A DNA stretch of 64,000 nt from contig OZ248458.1 of the NCBI GenBank assembly GCA_965234335.1, positions 194,893 to 258,892 of the forward strand. The letters run 5' to 3'. Below the pieces are notes generated by a model. It was given only the letters and a program-made list of their open reading frames with translations. It ran no database searches and was not told the origin of the DNA. Below are positions 43,917 to 53,311 of the stretch, piece by piece. The stretch comes from Leadbetterella lacustris. GTDB taxonomy: Bacteria > Bacteroidota > Bacteroidia > Cytophagales > Spirosomataceae. How positions within the stretch are numbered: the first letter of the stretch is position 1; each line of letters begins with the position of its first letter. The position numbers were made by a program, and so were the translations under genes.

Positions 43917-46028
43917 TTAATTTCCTTTTTCTTTCTTGATAACACCTTCGGCGATGTTATTAGGAACGAAATCGTAGTGAGAGAAAGTAAGGTTAGCTGT
44001 AGCACGACCCGAAGACATAGTTCTAAGGTCTGTTACATATCCAAACATCTCAGACAAAGGCACATCAGCCTTGATTACTTGAGATCCAGCCTTGGTATCC
44101 ATTCCTTTCATCATACCTCTACGACGGTTCAAGTCTCCAGTGATTGGTCCAGTGTACTCGTCAGGAGTCAATACCTCAAGAGCCATGATTGGCTCAAGCA
44201 ATTTAGCACCTGCTTGTTTACCTGCCTCACGGAAGCCCATACGAGCGGCCAATTCGAAAGACAATGAGTCTGAATCGACGTCGTGGAATGAACCGTGGTA
44301 CAATCTAACTTTGAATGAGTCAACCGGGAAACCAGCTAAAGGACCTGTCTTCATAGCCTCTTTAAAGCCTTTCTCGATTGCAGGGATAAATTCACGAGGA
44401 ATAACACCACCCACGATACCGTTAACAAACTGTAAACCGATTTTCTTCTCTTTTCCTTCCTCGTCATCGTCTCTTGGACCGAATTCGAACACGATATCAG
44501 CAAATTTACCTTTACCACCCGATTGTTTTTTATAAACTTCACGGTGTTCAACAGTCTTAGTAAACGTCTCTTTAAATGCCACTTGCGGAGCACCTTGGTT
44601 TACTTCTACTTTAAACTCACGACGCATACGGTCAATGATGATCTCTAAGTGAAGCTCACCCATACCTCTCATGATAGTTTGACCTGTTTCTTCGTTGGTT
44701 TCAACTGTCAATGTTGGATCCTCCTCGATAAGCTTAGTGATAGCTTTAGAGAAGTTGTCTTGGTCAGCCGTTTTCTTAGGCTCGATGGCATATCCGATAA
44801 CTGGATCAGGGAATACCATTGATTCAAGAACGATTGGGTGTTTTTCGTCAGAAAGTGTATCTCCCGTTTTGATATCCTTAAATCCTACCACCGCAGCAAT
44901 ATCACCAGCTTCTAGAGCGTCAATTTGATTTTGCTTGTTGGCGTGCATTTGGAATATACGAGAAATACGCTCTTTGTTACCCGAACGGTTGTTCAATATA
45001 TATGATCCTGAAGGCAAGGTACCTGAATACGATCTAACAAAACACAAACGACCTACAAATGGGTCAGTTGCGATTTTAAACGCCAAACCTGCAAATGGCT
45101 CTTTTGAGTCTGGTTGACGTACGATTTCAGCTCCAGTGTCTGGGTTAGTACCTTTGATACCGTCTCTATCTAATGGCGACGGCAACAAGGCCATTACCAA
45201 GTCAAGCATAGTTTGTACACCTTTGTTTTTGAATGACGAACCGCACAACATAGGTACGATTTTCATGTCAATAACAGCAGCACGCAAAGCGGCCAATATT
45301 TCAGCTTCCGTGATAGAGTTTGGATCTTCGAAGAATTTCTCCATCAAAGTCTCATCGTAGTCAGCAACAGCTTCCAATAGATTCTCTCTCCACTCCGCTA
45401 CTTCTTCCAACATATCTTCAGGAATCGGCACTTCTTGGAAAGTCATACCTTTGTCGTGCTCATTCCACACCATTCCACGATTGTTGATCAAGTCAACCAC
45501 ACCTTTGAAGTTTTCTTCTCCACCGATAGGCAACTGAAGCGGAACTGCATTTGAGCCCAGCATTTCTTTTACTTGCTTACACACGTTTAAGAAATCAGCA
45601 CCCGAACGGTCCATTTTATTTACGAAGCCCAAACGAGCCACGTTATAGTTGTTGGCCAAACGCCAGTTTGTTTCAGACTGTGGCTCTACACCGTCCACCG
45701 CACTAAACAAAAACACCAAACCATCCAATACCCTAAGTGAGCGGTTTACTTCTACAGTAAAGTCCACGTGACCAGGAGTATCTATAATGTTGATATGGTA
45801 GTCGTTGTCTCTATATTTCCAACCCACTGTTGTAGCAGCAGAAGTGATAGTGATACCTCTTTCTTGCTCTTGCTCCATCCAGTCCATAGTAGCACCACCG
45901 TCGTGTACTTCGCCTATCTTGTGGTTAACACCAGCGTAGTAAAGGATACGCTCAGTAGTAGTGGTTTTACCGGCGTCAATGTGGGCGGCAATACCAATGT
46001 TTCTTGTAAATTTTAAATCGCGAGCCAT
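43917..46028 (-). CDS. fusA: Elongation factor G
   Basis: Ribosomal translocase GTPase, 703 residues from ATG at 46028 (ARDLKFTRNIGIAAHIDAGK). A longer frame to 46121 is not used because a minus-strand -7 box lies at 46107-46100. G motifs are AHIDAGKTTTTERI, DTPGHVDFTVEVNRSL and VNKMDRSGADF. Domain IV contains EVNQGAPQVAFKETFTK and the loop region with RLYHGSFHDVDSDSLSF; domain V has EPIMALEVLTPDEYTGPITG. It stands alone, not beside rpsL, rpsG or tuf as in many bacteria. Confidence 0.98.
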   Translation of the reverse strand: MARDLKFTRNIGIAAHIDAGKTTTTERILYYAGVNHKIGEVHDGGATMDWMEQEQERGITITSAATTVGWKYRDNDYHINIIDTPGHVDFTVEVNRSLRVLDGLVFLFSAVDGVEPQSETNWRLANNYNVARLGFVNKMDRSGADFLNVCKQVKEMLGSNAVPLQLPIGGEENFKGVVDLINNRGMVWNEHDKGMTFQEVPIPEDMLEEVAEWRENLLEAVADYDETLMEKFFEDPNSITEAEILAALRAAVIDMKIVPMLCGSSFKNKGVQTMLDLVMALLPSPLDRDGIKGTNPDTGAEIVRQPDSKEPFAGLAFKIATDPFVGRLCFVRSYSGTLPSGSYILNNRSGNKERISRIFQMHANKQNQIDALEAGDIAAVVGFKDIKTGDTLSDEKHPIVLESMVFPDPVIGYAIEPKKTADQDNFSKAITKLIEEDPTLTVETNEETGQTIMRGMGELHLEIIIDRMRREFKVEVNQGAPQVAFKETFTKTVEHREVYKKQSGGKGKFADIVFEFGPRDDDEEGKEKKIGLQFVNGIVGGVIPREFIPAIEKGFKEAMKTGPLAGFPVDSFKVRLYHGSFHDVDSDSLSFELAARMGFREAGKQAGAKLLEPIMALEVLTPDEYTGPITGDLNRRRGMMKGMDTKAGSQVIKADVPLSEMFGYVTDLRTMSSGRATANLTFSHYDFVPNNIAEGVIKKEKGN

Positions 46029-46099
46029 TATTTGTAATTTGTTTACGGATATTTTAATCCAGATTACGACCGGGAATATTTGATTCCGGTTTCGGGCTG

Positions 46100-46107
46100 C
46101 AAAATTA
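46100..46107 (-). promoter_or_regulatory. -7 promoter box of fusA
   Basis: On the minus strand the sequence is TAATTTTG, matching TAnnTTTG. It gives a leader of roughly 65 nt to the ATG at 46028. Confidence 0.5.
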
Positions 46108-46283
46108 TGAAAAAAACACAAAACTTAAAACAAAAATGTCGCAATAGTTTGATAAAAGTCCAAAATGTGCTAAGAATCTCATTTTTAGACTGAAAAACCT
46201 ATTTAACAGCTCCGAATATTAATCATTTAATAATCTTAAAGTAAGATTTTGAGATAAATTTTCGTTTCTAAACAAACATTTCA

Positions 46284-46291
46284 TAGCTTTG
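46284..46291 (+). promoter_or_regulatory. -7 promoter box of the DUF3467 gene
   Basis: TAGCTTTG matches TAnnTTTG, 25 bp before the ATG at 46317; the guaB promoter has the same octamer. Confidence 0.55.
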
Positions 46292-46316
46292 ATTTTTAGA
46301 ATAAAGAATAAATAAG

Positions 46317-46625
46317 ATGGAAGAAGAAGAAAATCAAATCAATATAGAATTGTCTGAAGAAATGGCCGAAGGTGTTTACGCCAACTTGGCCATGATAGCC
46401 CACTCCAACTCAGAGTTTGTGGTGGATTTTATCAGACTGATGCCCGGCGTACCGAAAGCCAAAGTAAAATCGAGGGTAATTTTAACGCCTGAACACGCCC
46501 AAAGGTTGCTATTGGCACTGCAAGACAATATCAGAAAATATGAAGCCAATTTTGGCGAAATCAGACAATCCAACGACCCAGTCCCGTTCCCGATGAATTT
46601 TGGTGGACAGATGGGTGAGGCCTAG
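46317..46625 (+). CDS. DUF3467 protein
   Basis: 102-residue cytoplasmic protein of the DUF3467 family. INIELSEEMAEGVYANLAMIAHSNSEFVVDFIRLMPGV, with the following KVKSRVILTPEHAQRLLLALQDNI, is the family core, and the Pro-rich end with PVPFPMNFGG is also usual. The family is conserved in Bacteroidota and lacks an assigned role. The gene is monocistronic with its own -7 box and terminator. Confidence 0.92.
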   Translation: MEEEENQINIELSEEMAEGVYANLAMIAHSNSEFVVDFIRLMPGVPKAKVKSRVILTPEHAQRLLLALQDNIRKYEANFGEIRQSNDPVPFPMNFGGQMGEA

Positions 46626-46652
46626 TTTGTAGTTTTTTTATCGAGATTTTGA

Positions 46653-46678
46653 AAAGGGCTTTTGTGGCTCTTTTTTTG
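46653..46678 (+). terminator. Intrinsic terminator after the DUF3467 gene
   Basis: AAAGGGC (46653-46659) pairs with GCTCTTT (46667-46673, one G-U pair), and the T-run continues. Confidence 0.7.
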
Positions 46679-46719
46679 TTCTTTACGGTTGTGAAGAGGC
46701 CAAGGGTATTTATATCATC

Positions 46720-46841
46720 GTTGTGTCAAAAGCCAAATATTACTTGCTAAAACTATAAATCATTTTAACAAACCGGCTCTACGATGGTTCTAACAGTGTT
46801 GTGGTGAAAGGCAAGTTGTACTTGCTAAAACTATAAATCAT
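46720..46841 (+). repeat. Pair of long degenerate direct repeats, CRISPR-like spacing
   Basis: Copies at 46720-46763 and 46798-46841 start with GTTGTG and agree at 37 of 44 positions; the last 23 bases are identical. The offset is 78 bp, which fits a 44-48 bp repeat plus about 30 bp of unique sequence, the geometry of type II CRISPR arrays in this phylum. The 5' GTTGTG also fits, but the 3' ends lack a matching CACAAC-type end. Only two copies are visible and no cas gene is in the window. Confidence 0.5.
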
Positions 46842-46860
46842 CATAATAGACCTTGATGTA

Positions 46861-46955
46861 TTTCAGGTCCGACCTATCGGTCTGACCGCAGTGGCGAGTG
46901 GTTCAGACCTTAAAAACACCAGCACATTTTCAGGTCTGACTTTACGGTTTGGCCA
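46861..46955. repeat. REP-like imperfect palindromes
   Basis: The stretch carries several related arms: GGTCCGACC, GGTCTGACC, GGTTCAGACC and CAGGTCTGAC. They can form alternative hairpins. A segment starting TTTCAGGTC recurs at 46861 and 46928 (67 bp apart), and CTTTACGGTT occurs at 46681 and again near 46940. This looks like an intergenic repeat element rather than coding sequence. Confidence 0.5.
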
Positions 46956-47027
46956 CAATTCAAAATTTAGGAAAATTGTTCTACTTCTTACAAATAGGAC
47001 TGCACTTTTATCTGATCCGATTTTATC

Positions 47028-49223
47028 TCAAAACAAATTGCCTTGGTCTATACTTTGTTTATCTTTATCAAAGAAGTATTTATGGATATTTATCTGATTT
47101 TCAGCCTCTCTGATAGTTTGATATTCGCCGTTTTCTTGCAAAACATAGGTGTTGCAGTTGTCCAGCAAGTTTACTTTTAAGATATTTATCAGGTGACGTT
47201 TGATATCCTCGTTGATAAACTCAAAAAGTGATTCTATTCGTTTGTCAAAACTCCTGACCATCATGTCGGCACTACCTCCGTAAAGTCTCGGCTGGCCTTG
47301 GTTATGGAAATAAATGATACGGGCGTGTTCCAGATAATTACCCACCAAAGATCTCACACTAATGTTCTCACTTAAGCCTTTACGTCCGGGTCTCAAACAG
47401 CATATTCCTCTCACAATCAGCTCAATTTTAACGCCTTTATTCGATGCCGCATATAGTTCTTCTATAATGTCTTTGTCCTCTAAAGAGTTCACTTTTATAC
47501 ATATACCTGCTGCTAATCCTTGAACGGCATTATTGGCTTCGTTTCTGATTTGTGCAATCAGCGAATTCCGCATGTTTTTGGGCGAAGTTATAAGGTTCTT
47601 ATAACCAGCTGGTTGCGAATGTCCAGTAATTACATTAAAAAACTCAGCAATGTCTTTGGTATAGTCTTGGTTAGCTGTTAATAGGCCAATGTCTGTGTAC
47701 AACTTCGAGGTGTCCTCGTTGTAGTTCCCACTAGCAAGGTGAGCATATTGCATCACTTTCGGACCTTCTTTTCTTACTATCAGCATCAACTTGGTGTGGG
47801 TTTTTAGCCAACCTATACCATATATTACGAAACAGCCTGCTTTCTGTAGTTTTTCTGCTTCTCTGATATTATTTTCTTCGTCAAAACGGGCTTTTATTTC
47901 AAACAGTGCCGACACATGTTTGCCATTTTCGGCAGCTCTAAGCAAGGCCGAAGTTATTCTGGAGTTTTTAGCCAATCTATAAATGGTCAATTTTATCGAT
48001 AGCACATTAGGGTCATCAGCAGCTTTTTCCAAGAGATTAAGTACTGGCTCAAAACTATTGTAGGGATGATGCAGCAGAATATCATTTTCTTTTATAGCAT
48101 CAAAAATATTGAGTTCTCTGTTGAAATTAAGAGCCGGTAAAGTACTTGGCGACGGAGGCAACAGCGGCTTAAATTCGGCATGATTAACGATTTGCCAAAG
48201 CCGTGTATAATCCATTAATTCATTGTTTACATGGATATTATATTTATCAATCTCCCATTTTTTCTTCAAGATATCCATCAAATACTCTGACGGACGGGTT
48301 TCTATTACCAAGCCTACCACCCTACCTGCCTGGCGGCCTCTAATCTTTTCCTTCACCTCATCCACAAAATCCGCATCTACGTCATCGTTTTCATCGATTG
48401 TGAAATCGCCATTACGGACAATTCTAAAAAGATCAACCGACTCTATGTTTACATTCTTATAAAGTTTTCCTATCTGATTTCTGATGATTTCCTCTGTTGG
48501 AAGAAAGTCTATCAGGTCTTCGTTTTCAAACTCATAAAACTTGGGCAAATTGGAAGGTATCTGCACAAACGAAAGTTTTTTATTGTCCTCGGTTTCAGGG
48601 AAAAGCGTGGTTTGTTGCTCTAAAGAAACGATTCCCAATATCAGACTTTTGGCCAAGAGGTTTGGAAATGCGTGGGTATGGTCGCACACCATGGGTGTCA
48701 GCATGGGGTAAACCGTATTCTCAAAAAAGTCAGTTACCTCATCTAATTGCTTCTCATTCAGACTATCGTATTTTATGATTCTAAATCCATTTTTCTCAAA
48801 AGTAGGTTCTAAATCTTCTCTAAAAATACGATTGCGTTCGTCAATAAACCGTTTGGTTTGATTGAGCAGTACTTTTCTGAACTGAATCTCTCGCAATCCC
48901 GAGTAATCAATTCTCTCTTTGTCGTAGTCAATATAATTATACAAGCTGCCCAATCGAACAGCCATGAACTCGTCGAGATTGGAGGCCGTAATGGCCATAA
49001 ACTTAAGCTTTTCGAATATATTCAAATCTGTTTTTCGAACCTGATCTAGCACACGCTCGTTGAATTTCATCCAACTCAAATCGCGACTAATAAAGTCAGA
49101 TTTCTCAATGTTATTGTCAGATTTTTGGTCTTTTATAGTAGGATTGTATTTGTATTCGCTTTCCATGTTGAAGTCGAGCAAATCTTTAAAAAACGATACT
49201 ACACCTTCTGTAACACTACCCAT
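47028..49223 (-). CDS. ppk1: Polyphosphate kinase 1
   Basis: Makes inorganic polyphosphate from ATP reversibly. The protein is 731 residues if the first ATG is used; ATG at 49166 (ESEYKYNPTIKD) is an alternative. SRDLSWMKFNERVLDQ and TASNLDEFMAVRLGSL define the N-terminal domain. The phospholipase-D-like halves have His476 in KTHTKLMLIV and His633 in EHARIIYFHNQG; their spacing of 157 residues equals that of His435 and His592 of the E. coli enzyme. It is on the minus strand, 138 bp before the sensor kinase's stop. Confidence 0.97.
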   Translation of the reverse strand: MGSVTEGVVSFFKDLLDFNMESEYKYNPTIKDQKSDNNIEKSDFISRDLSWMKFNERVLDQVRKTDLNIFEKLKFMAITASNLDEFMAVRLGSLYNYIDYDKERIDYSGLREIQFRKVLLNQTKRFIDERNRIFREDLEPTFEKNGFRIIKYDSLNEKQLDEVTDFFENTVYPMLTPMVCDHTHAFPNLLAKSLILGIVSLEQQTTLFPETEDNKKLSFVQIPSNLPKFYEFENEDLIDFLPTEEIIRNQIGKLYKNVNIESVDLFRIVRNGDFTIDENDDVDADFVDEVKEKIRGRQAGRVVGLVIETRPSEYLMDILKKKWEIDKYNIHVNNELMDYTRLWQIVNHAEFKPLLPPSPSTLPALNFNRELNIFDAIKENDILLHHPYNSFEPVLNLLEKAADDPNVLSIKLTIYRLAKNSRITSALLRAAENGKHVSALFEIKARFDEENNIREAEKLQKAGCFVIYGIGWLKTHTKLMLIVRKEGPKVMQYAHLASGNYNEDTSKLYTDIGLLTANQDYTKDIAEFFNVITGHSQPAGYKNLITSPKNMRNSLIAQIRNEANNAVQGLAAGICIKVNSLEDKDIIEELYAASNKGVKIELIVRGICCLRPGRKGLSENISVRSLVGNYLEHARIIYFHNQGQPRLYGGSADMMVRSFDKRIESLFEFINEDIKRHLINILKVNLLDNCNTYVLQENGEYQTIREAENQINIHKYFFDKDKQSIDQGNLF

Positions 49224-49361
49224 TTTGTACTTTTAAATCTTTAAATTTTGGCATATAATATTTTACAAATTTCCGAAAAATAGAATTAACTAAACATTAA
49301 TTTTTGCTTAGAAATTCGATTGACTAAATAACGTATAATTGTACGCAAAATTAGGCATTTT

Positions 49362-50555
49362 TCAAAGAATTATTCTGAAAGTAGTGCCTTTGCCAGCTTC
49401 AGACTTAAGCACATATATCTGTCCTCCGTGGTAAGTTTCAATTATCCTTTTTGCTAGTGTAAGACCTAGGCCCCAGCCTCGCTTTTTGGTAGAAAACCCG
49501 GGATTAAAAACCTTCCGCTGAATGGCATTGGTCATTCCTTTGCCAGTGTCTGAAATGTCCATCGTGAGTTTACCAGCTGTGTTAGAGTTAATTTCTATGG
49601 CCAGATTTCCGATTCCACCCATGGCATCCACTGCATTTTTACATAGGTTTTCCACCACCCATTCTATAAGATTTTTGTTTATTTTGTGAATGTAAGGCTT
49701 CTCCAGATTATTTTTTAAAGTCCAGTTTATTTTGGTAGAAATACGTTTTTTTAAATATTCCACCGTAGTTTCTATAAGTTCTCCCACGTTTTCCTCTTTC
49801 ATGGTAGGTTCAGAACCAATGTTGGAGAAACGATTGGTGATGGTCTCAAGTCTCGAAATATCTTTTAGCATCTCCTCACCAATTGAATTATCAAAATCGG
49901 GGTTAATTTTTAAAACCTCTATCCAGCCCATAAGGCCCGATATGGGCGTACCCAGCTGATGGGCAGTCTCTTTGGCCAAGCCTACCCATACGCGGTTTTG
50001 CTCGGCTTTTCTTGAAGACGAATACGCAATAAACGCTAAAGAGCCGAAGATCAAAAAGGTAACAATCAAAATATAAGGAAAATAGCGAAGCTGGGTAACG
50101 ATGGTGGAGTTGCTGTAATACACATAGCCCTTGTCTTTACCCACAACGAATTCTATCGGCGTATGTTCGGCTTGCATTTCGTCCATTTTAGCGAGCAGAT
50201 ACTTCAGTTTTTTATCTGGCGTAAATTTTTTCGTAGAATCGTCTAGATCAGGAATGTTTCTGTAATCCATAGGGCTACCGCCAGTTACCAGAATAGTCGG
50301 CACTGTTTCGTTGGCCGACAGTACTTCTTCCACAAAAGTATAGTCGCAGTCGCTTTCTGGGTCTTGTTCTATCGTAAACCTTATACTTTCGGCATAGAGT
50401 TGTGCATATTTTTCTTCCCGGTCTTCTAAAGATTTTCTAACTTCGTTGAAATAAAACAATAAACCCAATACAAGAACAAGCAACAAAGCGGTGACTATTA
50501 ATCGCTTGGTAGAGATGTTTACATATAAATCATGAAATAGTCTTTTACTTTTCAT
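49362..50555 (-). CDS. Membrane sensor histidine kinase
   Basis: 397-residue two-helix kinase. TM1 is about residues 19-37, the periplasmic sensor 38-158 has no domain I recognise, TM2 is 159-179. The H box AKETAHQLGTPISGL gives phosphoacceptor His199; the N box is NLCKNAVDAMGG, G1 DTGKGM and G2 GWGLGL. No response regulator gene adjoins it, so it is an orphan kinase. Bacteroidota carry many such copies, annotated as HAMP-less PAS-less kinases. The signal is unknown. Confidence 0.92.
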   Translation of the reverse strand: MKSKRLFHDLYVNISTKRLIVTALLLVLVLGLLFYFNEVRKSLEDREEKYAQLYAESIRFTIEQDPESDCDYTFVEEVLSANETVPTILVTGGSPMDYRNIPDLDDSTKKFTPDKKLKYLLAKMDEMQAEHTPIEFVVGKDKGYVYYSNSTIVTQLRYFPYILIVTFLIFGSLAFIAYSSSRKAEQNRVWVGLAKETAHQLGTPISGLMGWIEVLKINPDFDNSIGEEMLKDISRLETITNRFSNIGSEPTMKEENVGELIETTVEYLKKRISTKINWTLKNNLEKPYIHKINKNLIEWVVENLCKNAVDAMGGIGNLAIEINSNTAGKLTMDISDTGKGMTNAIQRKVFNPGFSTKKRGWGLGLTLAKRIIETYHGGQIYVLKSEAGKGTTFRIIL

Positions 50556-50727
50556 CCATATTTTAATTTATATTCTTCGCTTTATGGTTATTATTATTCT
50601 GTCTATGAATCTAAACTCCAAACTTTACCATAGTTATACTTAATTGAAGGCAAGAAATATTAATTTAGAAAAATTCTAAATTACAAAAACTGCTTAATGT
50701 CATAACAAATATAGGGTAGATTAGGCG

Positions 50728-50735
50728 TATTTTTG
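50728..50735 (+). promoter_or_regulatory. -7 promoter box of hemA
   Basis: TATTTTTG matches TAnnTTTG, 25 bp before the hemA ATG. Confidence 0.55.
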
Positions 50736-50760
50736 CAGGAAATTTTTCAATTAGAAGGCA

Positions 50761-52014
50761 ATGAGCGAGAGTTTTAAAGTAGTTTCAATTTCATACAAAA
50801 AGGCACCCCTACAAATCAGGGAGCGTTTGGCTTTGGACGAAAGCGAAACCAAAGCATTTTATTTGAAACTTAAAGAGGTATTTGGAATTGCCGAGGCTTT
50901 GGTCATATCTACCTGCAACCGCACAGAGGTATATTTTAAGTCAGACTCAGACCTTTCGTTGGAAGTAATTAAACTTTTGGCGGTTACCAAAGGAATTTCT
51001 TCCTCCGATATTGAAGAATATTTTGAGATAATCAATGAAGAATCAGATGCCACCAACTATCTTTTTGAGGTGGCTCTTGGATTGCAATCGCAAGTAATTG
51101 GTGACCAACAGATAATCAATCAAGTAAAAAATGCCTATCAATGGTCGGCAGACATGCAGATGGCTGGGCCATTTATTCATAGATTACTTCACACGGTTTT
51201 TTATGCCAACAAAAGATTGGTACAAGAGACATCATTCAGGGACGGAGCGGCATCAACGAGCTATGTCACAATAGATTTAATGGAGAGTTTCTTACCGATG
51301 TTGGCCAATCCGAGCATTTTGGTTTTGGGACTGGGCGAGATTGGTGAAGATATTGCCAAGACCTTGTTTGAAAAAGGCATAAAGAATGTAAGTGTTTGTA
51401 ACAGAACAAAGGAGAAAGCGGTAGAAATAGCTCAGTCTTTTGATATGAACGTTTTGGATTATACTTCTCTGGCTGAGCAACTACAAAACTTCGACGTAGT
51501 CGTTTCTTCGGTAAGAGCAGATGCACCTATTGTAAAAGTAGCGTATTTAGCCAAGAAGAAATCAATAACATATTTATTCGACCTTTCTGTGCCTAGAAGC
51601 ATAGAGTCTGATGTTGAGAACACCCCTGGCGTGGTTTTGTATGGTTTGGACGAAATACAAAAACGCTCAGACGAAGCTTTGGAAAAAAGAAAGGCCGCTA
51701 TACCTCAGGTTAAAGCTATCATAGCTGAAATGGTGTCAGAAGTGGCCAATTGGTCAAAGGAGATGATGGTGTCGCCAACGATTCAAAAACTCAAAAATGC
51801 CTTGGAGCAGATTCGCCAAGACGAAATGTCGAGGTTTTTAAAAACTATGAGTGCTGAAGAGGCCGAAAAAATGGATAAAGTTACTGCAGCCATGATGCAG
51901 AAAATCATAAAGTTACCTGTACTTCAACTAAAAGCCGCCTGCAAGCGTGGAGAGGCCGATACACTCATAGATGTATTGAACAATTTGTTTGATTTGGAGA
52001 ATGTAAAGGTTTAG
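50761..52014 (+). CDS. hemA: Glutamyl-tRNA reductase
   Basis: First committed enzyme of C5-pathway haem synthesis; reduces glutamyl-tRNA to glutamate-1-semialdehyde. The 417-residue protein has VSISYKKAPLQIRERL, the catalytic Cys52 in STCNRTEVYF, VALGLQSQVIGDQQIINQVK, the NADPH loop VLGLGEIGEDIAKTL, and the C-terminal dimerisation helix. No hemL, hemC or hemD follows; a terminator ends the unit. Confidence 0.97.
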   Translation: MSESFKVVSISYKKAPLQIRERLALDESETKAFYLKLKEVFGIAEALVISTCNRTEVYFKSDSDLSLEVIKLLAVTKGISSSDIEEYFEIINEESDATNYLFEVALGLQSQVIGDQQIINQVKNAYQWSADMQMAGPFIHRLLHTVFYANKRLVQETSFRDGAASTSYVTIDLMESFLPMLANPSILVLGLGEIGEDIAKTLFEKGIKNVSVCNRTKEKAVEIAQSFDMNVLDYTSLAEQLQNFDVVVSSVRADAPIVKVAYLAKKKSITYLFDLSVPRSIESDVENTPGVVLYGLDEIQKRSDEALEKRKAAIPQVKAIIAEMVSEVANWSKEMMVSPTIQKLKNALEQIRQDEMSRFLKTMSAEEAEKMDKVTAAMMQKIIKLPVLQLKAACKRGEADTLIDVLNNLFDLENVKV

Positions 52015-52066
52015 TGAGCTAAAGTTTGTTGGTAAACAAACCTTAGCATTAAGAAATTAATATTTG

Positions 52067-52099
52067 AAAGTCTGCTTCAACGAGCGGACTTTTGTTTTT
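52067..52099 (+). terminator. Terminator between hemA and dinB
   Basis: AAAGTCTGC (52067-52075) pairs with GCGGACTTT (52084-52092, one G-U pair) around an 8-base loop, followed by TGTTTTT. Convergent genes on both sides could share it. Confidence 0.7.
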
Positions 52100-53171
52100 A
52101 GAACTCCAGATTCAATTGTTTACCTGTCTCCATTTTTTCGTTAAGAAAATTTGAAACTCCAAGACCTAAGAGTCGGATACCTTTTGGAAATGGCAGGAGA
52201 TTTTCTACCAAATAATCGATAGTTTTGTTGATTTCTTCTTTCTGAAAATACCCGTTTTCAAGTGTCTTACTTCTAGTAATAGACTCAAAATCAGCATATT
52301 TTATTTTTATAGTTAATGTTTTACCTACCAAGTTGTGTTTTTGGGTTCTGACCAAAAGCGAGTCTGTGAGTTTGTAGAGTTCTCCATAAATTTCTGAGAC
52401 CAATTCTAGGTCTTGTGTGAAAGTATTCTCAACGCTTACTGACTTCGTTTCCCTTTCGGCAACAACCTCTCGGTAGTCCTGTCCACGGGCAATTTCAAAA
52501 TAATATTTACCCACTTTCCCGAAATTTTTCACCAAAAACTCTTGAGATTGTTCTTTGAGTTCTTTTCCGGAAATTATACCCATAGCTTTCATTTTTTCGG
52601 CAGTTACCTTTCCAATTCCGTAAAATCTGTGAATGGGCAAAGTCTCTACAAAAGCCTCGGCTTGACGGGGTTTTATCACACATTGGCCGTTAGGTTTATT
52701 AATGTCGGAGGCCGTTTTTGCAAGAAATTTATTAAAAGAAATTCCTGCTGAAGCCGTCAGTTGTGTTTTGTCGAAAATCTTCTGTCTGATTTCTGATGCT
52801 ATTTGGGTGGCGGTTTCTATACCTTTTTTGTTTTCGGTAACATCCAAATATGCCTCGTCGAGCGAAAGCGGCTCTATGAGATCTGTATATTCCGCAAAAA
52901 TCTCACGAATCTGCAAAGAGACTTGTTTATAGGCATCAAACCTGGGTTTTACAAAAATCAAGGACGGACAAAGGCGTTTAGCTGTTTTGGAAGGCAAGGC
53001 CGATTTTACGCCAAATTTTCGAGCCTCATAACTGGCCGCTGCTACCACACCTCGCTCGGCACTGCCTCCAACCGCCACGGGTTTTCCTCGCAACTCGGGA
53101 TTATCCCGCTGCTCCACCGACGCAAAAAATGCGTCCATGTCGATGTGTATTATTTTGCGGAGTTTTGGCAA
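52098..53171 (-). CDS. dinB: DNA polymerase IV
   Basis: Y-family translesion polymerase, 357 residues. IIHIDMDAFFASVEQRDNPEL starts the palm with the first metal Asp; VEPLSLDEAYLDVT-like EPLSLDEAYLDVTEN holds the second acidic pair. ASAGISFNKFLAKTASDINKPNG and the HhH region with GIGKVTAEKM follow, then the little finger. No C-terminal QxxLxLF clamp motif is obvious; the end MKQLNLEF-like KQLNLEF may play that part. It is preceded by its own -7 box and is divergent from the helicase gene. Confidence 0.96.
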   Translation of the reverse strand: MPKLRKIIHIDMDAFFASVEQRDNPELRGKPVAVGGSAERGVVAAASYEARKFGVKSALPSKTAKRLCPSLIFVKPRFDAYKQVSLQIREIFAEYTDLIEPLSLDEAYLDVTENKKGIETATQIASEIRQKIFDKTQLTASAGISFNKFLAKTASDINKPNGQCVIKPRQAEAFVETLPIHRFYGIGKVTAEKMKAMGIISGKELKEQSQEFLVKNFGKVGKYYFEIARGQDYREVVAERETKSVSVENTFTQDLELVSEIYGELYKLTDSLLVRTQKHNLVGKTLTIKIKYADFESITRSKTLENGYFQKEEINKTIDYLVENLLPFPKGIRLLGLGVSNFLNEKMETGKQLNLEF

Positions 53172-53191
53172 ATCTGATGCTTTGGTTTTGA

Positions 53192-53199
53192 CAAAAGTA
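53192..53199 (-). promoter_or_regulatory. -7 promoter box of dinB
   Basis: On the minus strand the sequence is TACTTTTG, matching TAnnTTTG, about 20 bp before the dinB ATG. Confidence 0.5.
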
Positions 53200-53286
53200 T
53201 AAATTTTTAAGAAGATGTTGGTGTTGACTTCTCTGAAACTGGCTGGTGGTTTGAGTAAAATCTAAGTCGATTCGTTATTTTATTGG

Positions 53287-53294
53287 TATCTTTG
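53287..53294 (+). promoter_or_regulatory. -7 promoter box of the RhlE-like helicase gene
   Basis: TATCTTTG matches TAnnTTTG, 17 bp before the ATG at 53312. It argues for the ATG rather than the in-frame TTG at 53303. Confidence 0.55.
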
Positions 53295-53311
53295 CACCCA
53301 AATTGTACATT

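Noticed and set aside
43817..44005. N-terminal extension of the debranching-like protein
   Set aside because: It would run through the fusA terminator and place a signal peptide in the middle of the protein.
44092..44535. 147-codon plus-strand frame
   Set aside because: Antisense to fusA; pattern follows the strong codon bias of fusA.
46720..46841. Calling a CRISPR array outright
   Set aside because: Only two diverged copies, no conserved 3' repeat end and no cas genes in the window.
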